63,136 bases of DNA from JAJFGI01 sp036397065. GTDB taxonomy: Bacteria > Pseudomonadota > Alphaproteobacteria > Kiloniellales > J153. Positions 27,238 through 35,029 of this stretch are shown here, piece by piece. Below the pieces are notes generated by a model that worked only from the letters and a program-made list of their open reading frames with translations, was not told where the DNA came from and did no database searches. Position 1 is the stretch's first letter. Every line of letters starts with the position of its first letter. Position numbers and translations under genes: made by a program. Location: positions 1-63,136 of the forward strand of contig DASWJP010000023.1 in NCBI GenBank assembly GCA_036397065.1, read 5' to 3'.

Positions 27238-28173
27238 ATGGAAACTCTCATCGGCGCAGGCCGATCCAACGGCGCCGAAGGCGGCCCGCCGGCCGATCTG
27301 ATCAAGGACGGCAGCACGGCGCGCTTCGGCCAGGATGTCATCGAGGCCTCCATGAAGGTGCCGGTGATCGTCGATTTCTGGGCGCCCTGGTGCGGCCCGT
27401 GCAAGCAGCTTGGGCCGCTGCTGGAAAAGGTGGTGCAGGCGGCCCGCGGCGGCGTGCGCCTGGTCAAGATCGACATCGATCAGAACCAGGCCCTGGCCGG
27501 ACAATTGCGCATCCAATCGATTCCCGCCGTCTACGCCTTCTATCAGGGCCAGCCGGTGGATGGCTTCGTCGGCGCGCAGAGCGAGAGCGAGATCAAAAGC
27601 TTCGTCGACCGCCTGCTCAAGCAAAGCGGCGGCGGGGCCGGGCCATCGCCCATCGAACAGGCCCTGGAACAGGCGCAGACGGCCTTGACCGACAAGCAGG
27701 TGGGCGCCGCCGCGGCGATGTTCGGACAGGTCTTGCAGTACGAGCCCGACAACGAGACCGCATTGGCGGGGATGATCCGCTGCCACCTGGCGGCCGGCGA
27801 TACGGCCGCGGCCCGCGAGATGTTCGATACCCTGCCCGCCAACGTCTCCGCCAAGCCGGTCTTCGCCTCGGTCGCGGCCGCCCTGGAGTTGGCCGAACAA
27901 AGTGCCACCGCCGGGTCGCTGCCCGATCTGACGGCGCGGGTGGCGCAAAATCCGGCCGATCACCAGGCACGTTTCGATCTGGCGGTGGCCCTGCACGCCG
28001 CCGGACAGCCCGAGGCGGCGGCGGATGCCTTGCTGGAGATCATCCGCCGCGAGCGGACCTGGAACGAGGACGCGGCCCGGCAGCAACTGGTGAAATTCTT
28101 CGAGGCCTGGGGGCCGGCCGATCCGAACACCTTGGCGGCGCGGCGGCGATTGTCGTCGCTGCTCTTTTCATGA
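27238..28173 (+). CDS. Thioredoxin-TPR co-chaperone, CnoX/YbbN-like
   Basis: A 311-residue cytosolic protein with an N-terminal thioredoxin domain and C-terminal TPR helices, the layout of CnoX, which protects proteins from oxidative aggregation and hands them to GroEL. The active site FWAPWCGPCKQLGPLLEKV keeps both cysteines, unlike E. coli CnoX (SxxC), so real oxidoreductase activity is possible. IQSIPAVYAFYQGQPVDGF is the cis-Pro region. TPR-like helices run from about residue 140 to the end. GGAAAG lies six bases before the ATG. The stop overlaps the next ATG by four bases. Confidence 0.9.
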   Translation: METLIGAGRSNGAEGGPPADLIKDGSTARFGQDVIEASMKVPVIVDFWAPWCGPCKQLGPLLEKVVQAARGGVRLVKIDIDQNQALAGQLRIQSIPAVYAFYQGQPVDGFVGAQSESEIKSFVDRLLKQSGGGAGPSPIEQALEQAQTALTDKQVGAAAAMFGQVLQYEPDNETALAGMIRCHLAAGDTAAAREMFDTLPANVSAKPVFASVAAALELAEQSATAGSLPDLTARVAQNPADHQARFDLAVALHAAGQPEAAADALLEIIRRERTWNEDAARQQLVKFFEAWGPADPNTLAARRRLSSLLFS

Positions 28174-28835
28174 GTCCTCCGGAGCCAACCAAGTCCGCGG
28201 ACCGGCCGCAGATACTGCCGATCTTTCCTTTGCCCGGCGTTCTCTTGCTGCCCGGCGGCCGGCTGCCGCTGAATATTTTCGAGCCGCGCTATCTGGCCAT
28301 GGTGCGCGATGCCCTGGCCGGCGAGCGCATGATCGGCATGGTTCAACCCTGCGCGCCGGCCGAGGATGTGGGCGCCGCCCAGATCTACGGCATCGGCTGT
28401 GCCGGGCGCATCACCGCCTTCAGCGAAACCCCGGACGGCCGCTTTCTGATCACCCTGACCGGCGTGATCCGCTTCGGGGCGGGCCGCGAGCTGCCGGCCA
28501 TCGACGGCTATCGCCGCGTGGCCGCCGACTATGGCCGGTTCCTGGGCGATCTGGCCGGCGATGAGACCGACCCGGCGGACGGCATCGACCGGGAGCATTT
28601 GCTGAGCACCCTGGGCGCCTATTTCGATGCCACGGGGATCGAGGGCGACTGGTCGGCGATCAAGGAGGCGGGCGATGCCCCGCTGATCACCTCCTTGGCC
28701 ATGGTCTGCCCCTTCGACGGGGCGGAAAAACAGGCGCTCTTGGAGGCCATGACCTTGCGCGACCGGGTTGCGGCCATGACCATGATGATGAATCTTGCGG
28801 TCCACGGCGGCGACGGCGCGGGCGCGCGCCACTGA
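28170..28835 (+). CDS. Lon N-terminal (LON substrate-binding) domain protein
   Basis: A 221-residue stand-alone LON-domain protein without the AAA or protease parts of Lon. The conserved start ILPIFPLPGVLLLPGGRLPL and NIFEPRYLAMV are unmistakable, and CPFDGAEKQALLEA is in the closing helices. Family function is unsettled; it may bind substrates or nucleotides. Start ATG overlaps the CnoX-like stop (ATGA), a pairing common in alphaproteobacteria, so the two probably work in the same protein quality-control process. Confidence 0.92.
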   Translation: MSPPEPTKSADRPQILPIFPLPGVLLLPGGRLPLNIFEPRYLAMVRDALAGERMIGMVQPCAPAEDVGAAQIYGIGCAGRITAFSETPDGRFLITLTGVIRFGAGRELPAIDGYRRVAADYGRFLGDLAGDETDPADGIDREHLLSTLGAYFDATGIEGDWSAIKEAGDAPLITSLAMVCPFDGAEKQALLEAMTLRDRVAAMTMMMNLAVHGGDGAGARH

Positions 28836-28876
28836 TCCGGCCGGGCCGCGCACGGAAGACGGGAGCGGGAGCGATC

Positions 28877-29065
28877 ATGAAAGACACAACATCCGGGGTC
28901 GATCCCAGGCTGCTGGAGATCCTGGTCTGTCCGCTGACCAAGGGGCCGCTGGAATACGACGCCGAGGCGCAGGAATTGATCAGCCGCCAGGCGCGCCTGG
29001 CCTATCCGATCCGCGATGGCATTCCGATCATGTTGGCCGACGAGGCCCGGCCGCTCGATGACTGA
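28877..29065 (+). CDS. Trm112 family (YcaR-like) protein
   Basis: A 62-residue protein of the Trm112/UPF0434 family. The core DPRLLEILVCPLTKGPLEYD and YPIRDGIPIMLADEARPLDD are typical of the bacterial version. It retains one Cys of the zinc knuckle found in longer relatives. In eukaryotes Trm112 activates methyltransferases; the bacterial role is unknown. GGGAGC lies eight bases upstream of the ATG. It follows the Lon-N gene by 41 bp in the same apparent operon. Confidence 0.93.
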   Translation: MKDTTSGVDPRLLEILVCPLTKGPLEYDAEAQELISRQARLAYPIRDGIPIMLADEARPLDD

Positions 29066-29094
29066 TCGCCGGCGGCGGCCATGAGCGATCTCCC

Positions 29095-29478
29095 ATGAGC
29101 GATACCTTCGTCACCGCCCATTGGCCGAAAGAGATCCGCTACATCGCGCAAGACAAGCGCCTGGAGATCGATTTCGACGACGGCGCGTCGTTTTCCTATC
29201 CGGCCGAGCTGTTGCGCGTCGAAAGCCCGTCCGCCGAGGTCCAGGGTCATGGGCCCGGCGGCAAGACCATCGTCTCCGGCCGCCGCCACGTGGGCATCAT
29301 GGCGATCGAGCCGGTGGGCAACTATGCCGTCCGCATCAAGTTCGACGATCTGCACGACACCGGCATCTTCACCTGGCCGTATTTCTATCAGCTGGGCCAG
29401 GAGCAGGCGGCGGTCTGGGATGCCTATCTAGCCGCACTTGACGCGCGCGGTCTTTCCCGCGATCCGCCGCGGCGCTAA
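29095..29478 (+). CDS. DUF971 family protein
   Basis: A 127-residue protein of the DUF971 family, related to the N-terminal domain of gamma-butyrobetaine hydroxylase. Conserved parts are LEIDFDDGASFSYPAELLRV, VGIMAIEPVGNYAVRIKFDD and GIFTWPYFYQLG. Relatives may bind zinc or act in Fe-S cluster transfer; nothing is proven. An earlier ATG at 29081 is out of frame. It is the last of the run of four co-directional genes from CnoX-like onward. Confidence 0.9.
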   Translation: MSDTFVTAHWPKEIRYIAQDKRLEIDFDDGASFSYPAELLRVESPSAEVQGHGPGGKTIVSGRRHVGIMAIEPVGNYAVRIKFDDLHDTGIFTWPYFYQLGQEQAAVWDAYLAALDARGLSRDPPRR

Positions 29479-29488
29479 TCTCCCAGCC

Positions 29489-30724
29489 ATGGCCATGGAC
29501 CAACCTCTCGCGGATGCCCGTATCGCTGCTGCTTCCGCGGTAGACATGGCCGCCGTGCGCGCTTATCGCCTGGCGCGGGTGCGGGCGCAATTGCGCGCCC
29601 GCGACTATGCCGGCTGCGTGCTGTTCGATCCGCTGAACCTGCGCTATGCCACCGACAGCCGCAACATGGCGGTGTGGACCCTGCACAACGCCGCCCGGTA
29701 TTGCTTCGTGCCCACCGAAGGGCCGGTGATCGTTTTCGATTTCCACAACTGCGCCCACTTGTCCGACGGCTTGGAAACCGTCGACGAAGTGCGCCCGGCG
29801 CGCTCTTGGTATTACTTTGCCGCCGGACCGCGCGTCGCGGAGTTGGCCAACGCCTGGGCGGTGGAGATCGCCGATCTGGTGCGCACCTATGGCGGCGGCA
29901 ACCGGCGCCTGGCCATCGACCATTGCGATCCGGCCGGCGCGGCCGCCCTGGCGCGCGAAGGGATCGAGGTGCACGACGGGCAAGAAGTCCTGGAACAGGC
30001 CCGGGTGATCAAATCGCCGGAGGAACTGACGCTCATGGGCGCGGCGATTGCCGTCTGCGAAACAGGCATGGGGGCCATGCGCGAAGCCCTGAGACCGGGC
30101 ATGAGCGAGAATGCGCTGTGGTCCATCCTGCACCAGGTCAACATCGCCATGGGCGGCGAGTGGATCGAAACCCGGCTGCTCTCATCGGGCCCGCGCACCA
30201 ATCCCTGGTTTCAAGAATCCGGCGAGCGGATCATCCAAGCCGGCGATCTGGTCAGTTTCGATACGGATCTAATCGGCCCGTACGGCTATTGCGCCGATAT
30301 CTCACGCACCTTCCTGTGCGGCGGGGGCCGGGCCAGCGCCGAGCAGCAGCGGCTCTACCGGCTGGCCTGGGAGCAGATCGAGTACAACACCGCCCTGCTG
30401 CGCCCCGGCCTGACCACCCGCGAATTGGCGGAGCGCGCCTTTGCCCTGCCGGCCACGTGCGCGCCCAACCGGTACTCGGTGGTCATCCACGGGGTTGGCC
30501 TGTGCGACGAGTATCCACACGCCGCCTATGCCGAGGATATCGATGCGAGCGGTTACGATGTGCCCCTGCTGGCGGGCATGACCGTGTGCGTCGAAAGCTA
30601 CATGGGCGAGGTGGGCGGCGGCGAAGGGGTGAAGCTGGAACAGCAGGTGCTGATCACCGAGACCGGTGCCGAGCTGTTGTCCAGGTTTCCCTTCGAGGAC
30701 GCGCTCATGCCGCGGCAGATTTAG
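29489..30724 (+). CDS. M24-family metalloenzyme, DddP-like (putative DMSP lyase)
   Basis: A 411-residue creatinase/prolidase-fold protein. It closely follows the DMSP lyase DddP: YAGCVLFDPLNLRYATDSRN, GGEWIETRLLSSGPRTNPWF, SFDTDLIGPYGYCADISRT, HGVGLCDEYP. Metal ligands are D258, D260, D270, H334, E369 and E384. Y329 and D340 match the proposed DddP catalytic Tyr and Asp. By my recollection of the published DddP numbering, all eight positions differ by the same offset of 37. DddP cleaves dimethylsulfoniopropionate to DMS and acrylate. A related Xaa-Pro peptidase or betaine-type hydrolase with another substrate remains possible. The N-terminus is shorter than marine DddP. TAATCT lies seven bases before the ATG, hinting at a leaderless transcript. 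Confidence 0.75.
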   Translation: MAMDQPLADARIAAASAVDMAAVRAYRLARVRAQLRARDYAGCVLFDPLNLRYATDSRNMAVWTLHNAARYCFVPTEGPVIVFDFHNCAHLSDGLETVDEVRPARSWYYFAAGPRVAELANAWAVEIADLVRTYGGGNRRLAIDHCDPAGAAALAREGIEVHDGQEVLEQARVIKSPEELTLMGAAIAVCETGMGAMREALRPGMSENALWSILHQVNIAMGGEWIETRLLSSGPRTNPWFQESGERIIQAGDLVSFDTDLIGPYGYCADISRTFLCGGGRASAEQQRLYRLAWEQIEYNTALLRPGLTTRELAERAFALPATCAPNRYSVVIHGVGLCDEYPHAAYAEDIDASGYDVPLLAGMTVCVESYMGEVGGGEGVKLEQQVLITETGAELLSRFPFEDALMPRQI

Positions 30725-30746
30725 CGCCAGCTCCTCATCCCGGTTT

Positions 30747-31439
30747 TCAACTCGGCGGGAAGATCACCAACGGACGGCTGGCATCCAGCGGCGCCAGCAC
30801 CGGTTGCCAATCGGCCGGGCACGGTTGCGTCGGCGCGCCGCGCAGGCACGGAAGGCCGAAAGCGATGGCGGCGCGGCCGGCCTCCAGTTCCGCCGGGGCC
30901 AGGGGCACGCCGTCGGTGGTGAACGGCGGCACCCGGTAGGCCCGCTGCACCACATACAGCGCCCGCGCACCGGCGATCACCCGGTAGAGGGAAATGTTGC
31001 CCTTGCCGCTTTGCTTGTCGCGGGTACAGGCGATCAGGCGAGAGGCGGCGGCATAGCCGTTGATCGGCGCGCTGGCCACCTCGGTGACCATGACCGCCGC
31101 ACAGGTATCCGTCGACAGGGCCGCCAGGTTGTCGAGAAAGCGCTCCGGCGCCTGCCCGATCACATCGGGAATCAGCTGCACGGTGATGCGATCGCGCCAA
31201 TCCTGCAAGGTCTGGTCGGCGGGCAGCCAGTCGGCCCGATAGCCCAGGGCATCGCTGGCCTCGGCCAGCTTGCGCCAGCCCATGGGCAAGCCGGCGATGT
31301 AAACCTCGTCGCCTCCGCCCAGCAGAACCGCCGTATCGCCACCCTGCGCCGCCGCCGGACCGGCCGCGGGCACCAGCAGCAAGGCGGCCAACAGCGCCGC
31401 CCAAAGCCCGCGCCTGCCGTGCACGGCCACACCGTTCAC
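30747..31439 (-). CDS. Exported protein of unknown function
   Basis: A 230-residue protein with a clear signal peptide (GLWAALLAALLLVPAAGPAA then AQG, cleavage near residue 32). I do not recognise the mature domain. It has the pattern YIAGLPMGWRKLAEASDA, ISLYRVIAGARALYVVQRAY and two Cys pairs that could form disulfides. It is probably periplasmic. The GTG at 31439 shares its G with the TAG stop of the upstream UbiH-type gene, so the two are translationally coupled. A link to quinone metabolism is not otherwise supported. Confidence 0.75.
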   Translation of the reverse strand: MNGVAVHGRRGLWAALLAALLLVPAAGPAAAQGGDTAVLLGGGDEVYIAGLPMGWRKLAEASDALGYRADWLPADQTLQDWRDRITVQLIPDVIGQAPERFLDNLAALSTDTCAAVMVTEVASAPINGYAAASRLIACTRDKQSGKGNISLYRVIAGARALYVVQRAYRVPPFTTDGVPLAPAELEAGRAAIAFGLPCLRGAPTQPCPADWQPVLAPLDASRPLVIFPPS

Positions 31440-32728
31440 TAGAGAGCCTGACCGCGCATGAGGCGCGGCACATCGCCGACCAGCCCCATGGCATGGCGCA
31501 TGAAGAAGCGCTTCAGGGGCGGCAATCGGTTGACCGCCGCCAGACCGGCATCGCGGGCCAGGCGCAGCGGCCCGATGTCGTTCGAGAACAGCCGGTTGAG
31601 GCCGTCGGTGGCGACCATCAGCACGGTGTTGTCGAAGCGCCGCCATTGCTGATAGCGGGCCAGCACCGCCGCATCCCCCGGATCGAGGCCGAGGCGACTG
31701 GCCTCCACCACGCACTCCGCCAGGGCGGCAACGTCGCGCAGGCCCAGGTTCAAGCCTTGCCCGGCAATCGGGTGGATGACATGCGCCGCATCGCCGACCA
31801 GCGCCAGGCGGTGGTCGATATAGCGCTCCGCGTGCATGAGCGAGAGCGGATAGCTCCAGCGCCGTCCCGCCGGGGCGAGGGTTCCCAGGCTGTCGCCGAA
31901 GCGGCGCTGCAATTCGCCGCCGAAGGCCGCATCGTTCAGGGCCATCAGGGCATCCACCAGGTCGCGCCGCTCGGTCCAGACCAGGGAGGAGCGGTGCGTG
32001 CCATCGGCCGCATCGGTCATGGGCAGCATGGCGAAGGGCCCGGCGGGCAGGAAATGCTCGTGCGCCACGCCGTGGTGCGGGGCTTCGTGCGCCACCGTGC
32101 AGACGATGCCGCATTGCGCATAGTCCCAGGCGGTCACCCGAATGCCGGCGGCCGTGCGCAGGGGCGAGCCGCGGCCCTCGGCGGCCACCGCCAGGCGGGC
32201 GTTCAGTTGCCGCCCGTCGGCCAGCGCGGCCACCGCCGGCGCCGCCCCGGTGCCGCGCGCCACATGGACCAGACGCCCGGGCGCGATCAGCCGCAGTTTG
32301 GGCAGCCTTGCCGCCCGCGCGTAGAGGGCGGTGCGCACCGCCCGGTTTTCCACGATATGGCCCAGGGGTTCGTCCGTCTCCTCGGCCAGCTCGCGCCGGT
32401 CGTAGTGCAGGAACAGGCACGAGGCGACGGCCCCCACGCGCCCGTCGGAAACGCGGATATCCAGGATCGGCTCGGCCGCCGCGGCCATGCCCGGCCAGAT
32501 GCCGAGCGCCGCCAGCAGCCGTTGCGAGCCGCGGGCAATGGCCGAGGATCGCCCGTCGAAGGCGGCATCGGTGAGTGCTGCCGGATCGGCCGCATCCACG
32601 ACCGTCACAGGGATCCCGGCATCGGCCAGACCGATGGCCAGGGTCAGGCCGACCATGCCCCCGCCGGAGATCAAGACCTCCGTCGTCCCGTCACCGTTTT
32701 CGCCGCCGCCGACCGGTTTTCGCCCCAT
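31439..32728 (-). CDS. UbiH/UbiF/COQ6-type FAD-dependent monooxygenase
   Basis: A 429-residue flavoprotein hydroxylase for an aromatic ring step of ubiquinone biosynthesis. It has the FAD dinucleotide motif VLISGGGMVGLTLAIGLADA, then DGRSSAIARGSQRLL and the second FAD motif RLALVGDAAHVIHPIAGQGL. Which ring carbon it hydroxylates cannot be told; alphaproteobacterial enzymes can be multi-site. The ATG at 32728 is preferred because the 22 codons upstream to 32794 use codons rare in this genome; no strong ribosome site supports either. Its stop overlaps the exported protein gene. Confidence 0.88.
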   Translation of the reverse strand: MGRKPVGGGENGDGTTEVLISGGGMVGLTLAIGLADAGIPVTVVDAADPAALTDAAFDGRSSAIARGSQRLLAALGIWPGMAAAAEPILDIRVSDGRVGAVASCLFLHYDRRELAEETDEPLGHIVENRAVRTALYARAARLPKLRLIAPGRLVHVARGTGAAPAVAALADGRQLNARLAVAAEGRGSPLRTAAGIRVTAWDYAQCGIVCTVAHEAPHHGVAHEHFLPAGPFAMLPMTDAADGTHRSSLVWTERRDLVDALMALNDAAFGGELQRRFGDSLGTLAPAGRRWSYPLSLMHAERYIDHRLALVGDAAHVIHPIAGQGLNLGLRDVAALAECVVEASRLGLDPGDAAVLARYQQWRRFDNTVLMVATDGLNRLFSNDIGPLRLARDAGLAAVNRLPPLKRFFMRHAMGLVGDVPRLMRGQAL

Positions 32729-33040
32729 GGGCGCAGAATCGCCGGGCCTTGCCGTCTTGTCCAGCCTCCCGTTTGACGGCCGAAAATTGCCCATATTTTA
32801 AGCGCACGTCATGATGTGACTAAAATTTAGGCTAATTTGACCCGATTTGGGGGTGCGCGGAGGCAGCCTGGCAGGCCAGGCCCCAGGAAATCCGCGGGGT
32901 TGGCGGGTCACCCCGGCGATTCGCCCCGTTGGCATGGTTCTTGGAATGGCCTAGTCGACCTTCGGCTAAGGCACGCCGCAAAAGAAGGCCCGGTGCCGGA
33001 CCGGATTTGTCGATTCAACAGCCCTTGAGGAGGCCCGGGG

Positions 33041-34399
33041 ATGAAATCCATTCGTTTCACGCTCATGTTGGCCGGCGCCGTGGGTGCCGCCGTATTGGTC
33101 ACGACCAACCCTGTCCAGGCGGAGGTGACCGGCGAAACACAATATGTTTTCAATACGTTCTCGTTCCTGGTCCATGGTTTCCTGGTCATGTGGATGGGCG
33201 CCGGCTTCGCCATGCTCGAATCCGGCCTGGTGCGCACCAAGAACACCGCCACCATCTGCTTGAAGAACGTGGCCCTCTATTCGGTGGCCGGCCTGATGTA
33301 CTACCTGGTCGGCTACAATCTCATGTACGTCGACGTCAGCAATTGGATGGGCTCTATTGCCCTGTTCTACAATTCGTCCGAGGCGGAACTGGCCCTGCTC
33401 AATGCCGATGCCGCCACGCCCGAGCTGGTCGCGCCGGTGGTGGAGAACGGCTATTCGGTCATGTCCGACTGGTTCTTCCAGATGGTCTTTGTCGCCACCG
33501 CCGCCTCCATCGTTTCCGGCACCCTGGCGGAACGCATCAAGGTTTGGCCGTTCCTGCTGTTCGTGGTGATCCTGACCGCCATCATCTATCCCATCCAGGG
33601 GGCGTGGACGTGGGGCGGCGGCTGGTTGAGCCAGCTCGGCTTCTCCGATTTCGCCGGCTCGACCATCGTTCATTCGGTGGGCGGCTGGGCGGCCCTGACC
33701 GGCGCCATCATTCTCGGCGCCCGGCGCGGCAAATACGCCGCCGGCGGGCGGGTCACGCCGCTGCCCGGGGCCAATCTGCCCTTGGCCACCCTGGGCACCT
33801 TCATCCTGTGGTTCGGCTGGTTCGGCTTCAACGGCGGCTCGCAGCTGGCCCTGGGTTCGGCCCTGGATGCCACCGCCATGGGCATCGTCTATGTGAACAC
33901 CAACCTGGGTGCCGCCGCCGGCCTGATTGCCGCCATGGTGCTGACCCAGCTGCTCTATAAGAAGATCGATCTGACCATGACCTTGAACGGGGCCATTGCC
34001 GGGCTGGTATCGATCACCGCCGGGCCGGACCTGCAAAACCACGCCCTGGCCATTGTCGTGGGCGGCATCGGCGGGGCCATCGTGGTCTTCGCCGTGCCCC
34101 TGCTCGACCGCCTGCGCATCGACGATGTGGTGGGCGCCATCTCGGCCCATCTGTTCGCCGGCATCTGGGGCACCCTGGCGGTGGCCATCTTCGGCGGCGG
34201 CAGCCTGGCCGCCCAGTTGACCGGCATTGCCGCCATCGGTGCCTTTGTCGTGGTCACCAGCTCGATCGTCTGGCTGGCCATCAAGTATTCCATGGGCCTG
34301 CGGGTCAGCCCCGAGAACGAGGATCTGGGGCTCGACAAGGCCGAGCTGGGCATGGAGGCGTACCCGGAGTTCGGGCACGGCTCGCAGACCATCTACTGA
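33041..34399 (+). CDS. amtB: Ammonium transporter (Amt family)
   Basis: A 452-residue ammonium channel with a signal peptide (VGAAVLVTTNPVQA, cut near residue 27) and 11 membrane helices. The two pore histidines are seen in TIVHSVGGWAALTG and ISAHLFAGIWGTLA. The external Trp/Phe gate region is around FWFFQ-like WFFQMVFVATAASI. GAGGAGG lies nine bases before the ATG. Unusually no glnK (PII) gene precedes it, so gating must rely on a PII protein encoded elsewhere. A weak sigma-54-like match lies 97 bp upstream. A hairpin follows the stop. Confidence 0.95.
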   Translation: MKSIRFTLMLAGAVGAAVLVTTNPVQAEVTGETQYVFNTFSFLVHGFLVMWMGAGFAMLESGLVRTKNTATICLKNVALYSVAGLMYYLVGYNLMYVDVSNWMGSIALFYNSSEAELALLNADAATPELVAPVVENGYSVMSDWFFQMVFVATAASIVSGTLAERIKVWPFLLFVVILTAIIYPIQGAWTWGGGWLSQLGFSDFAGSTIVHSVGGWAALTGAIILGARRGKYAAGGRVTPLPGANLPLATLGTFILWFGWFGFNGGSQLALGSALDATAMGIVYVNTNLGAAAGLIAAMVLTQLLYKKIDLTMTLNGAIAGLVSITAGPDLQNHALAIVVGGIGGAIVVFAVPLLDRLRIDDVVGAISAHLFAGIWGTLAVAIFGGGSLAAQLTGIAAIGAFVVVTSSIVWLAIKYSMGLRVSPENEDLGLDKAELGMEAYPEFGHGSQTIY

Positions 34400-34414
34400 G
34401 GCGTTCCCGCGCGG

Positions 34415-34439
34415 GCCCGGACGGCATTGCCGTTCGGGC
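34415..34439 (+). terminator. Hairpin after amtB (no T-run)
   Basis: GCCCGGACGGC (34415-34425) pairs with GCCGTTCGGGC (34429-34439) over 11 positions with one G-T pair and a three-base loop, 16 bp after the amtB stop. No T-run follows, so it may be a factor-dependent terminator or an RNA 3'-end stabiliser. Confidence 0.45.
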
Positions 34440-34577
34440 GCGTCGGGGGAGCGCAATAGTTGTACAAATACCACATAATGTGTTACCAGGGCTGCAAGGC
34501 CGCTCATCGTGTGGCGGCCGTGGGATCACGCGGTGCGGTCATAGGCGCCGCCGCCGCTCACATACGGGCCCTGGACC

Positions 34578-34886
34578 ATGCGCCCTTATTGGCTCTTTGC
34601 CGCTCCCGTCGTGGCCGTGACGGGATTTTTTCAGCCCGCGCCCGCCGCCGCCTTGGGACCCTGCGAACAGCGGAAAAATCTGGTCGCGGCCCTGGCGGAA
34701 CGCTATCTCGAGGTGCCGGTGGCCCTGGGGGTGACCAACAGCGGCAGCCTAGTCGAGGTTCTCAAAGGCAAGACCAGCGAAACCTGGACCATCATCGTCA
34801 CCTCGCCGCAAGGCATCAGCTGCTTGGTGTTTTCCGGCGACGGCTGGCGCGCGCACGCCCAGTCCGCCCCTGAACCCGGGGCTTAA
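34578..34886 (+). CDS. Small exported protein
   Basis: A 102-residue protein with a signal peptide (LFAAPVVAVTGFFQPAPAAA, cleavage after AAA near residue 25). The mature part (CEQRKNLVAALAERYLEVPV, SGSLVEVLKGKTSETWTIIV, GISCLVFSGDGW) has two Cys likely joined by a disulfide. It resembles unnamed alphaproteobacterial periplasmic proteins of about 100 residues; I cannot name a function. No ribosome site is evident before the ATG. Confidence 0.7.
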   Translation: MRPYWLFAAPVVAVTGFFQPAPAAALGPCEQRKNLVAALAERYLEVPVALGVTNSGSLVEVLKGKTSETWTIIVTSPQGISCLVFSGDGWRAHAQSAPEPGA

Positions 34887-34928
34887 TTCAAGCCCCGATG
34901 TACTCTCGCAGTCTCTTGCGCACCTTGC

Positions 34929-34957
34929 TTGTTGGCGACTTCCGGCGGCGCTAGACT
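34929..34957 (+). promoter_or_regulatory. Sigma-70-type promoter of the aminotransferase transcript
   Basis: TTGTTG (34929-34934), 17-bp spacer and TAGACT (34952-34957). The ATG of a 21-residue ORF begins six bases after the -10 box, so the transcript would start at that ATG. Confidence 0.55.
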
Positions 34958-34963
34958 CTGCGC

Positions 34964-35029
34964 ATGAAATTGAGATTTGGCGCCGGATCGGCGCCGGCCG
35001 ATGGCTGCGGGCAGAGAATCGCCCCATGA
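34964..35029 (+). other. Possible leaderless 21-residue upstream ORF
   Basis: ATG 34964 lies exactly where the promoter at 34929-34957 should start transcription. The product, MKLRFGAGSAPADGCGQRIA then P, ends in a TGA that overlaps the aminotransferase ATG (ATGA, 35026-35029). The aminotransferase has no ribosome site of its own, so this ORF may deliver ribosomes to it. Confidence 0.4.

Noticed and set aside
32930..32944. Sigma-54 promoter before amtB
   Set aside because: The near-invariant GC of the -12 element is GG here, so not listed as a feature; kept as a low-interest finding.
32837..33028. 63-codon plus-strand ORF before amtB
   Set aside because: Poor codon bias, no ribosome site and covers the likely amtB promoter region.
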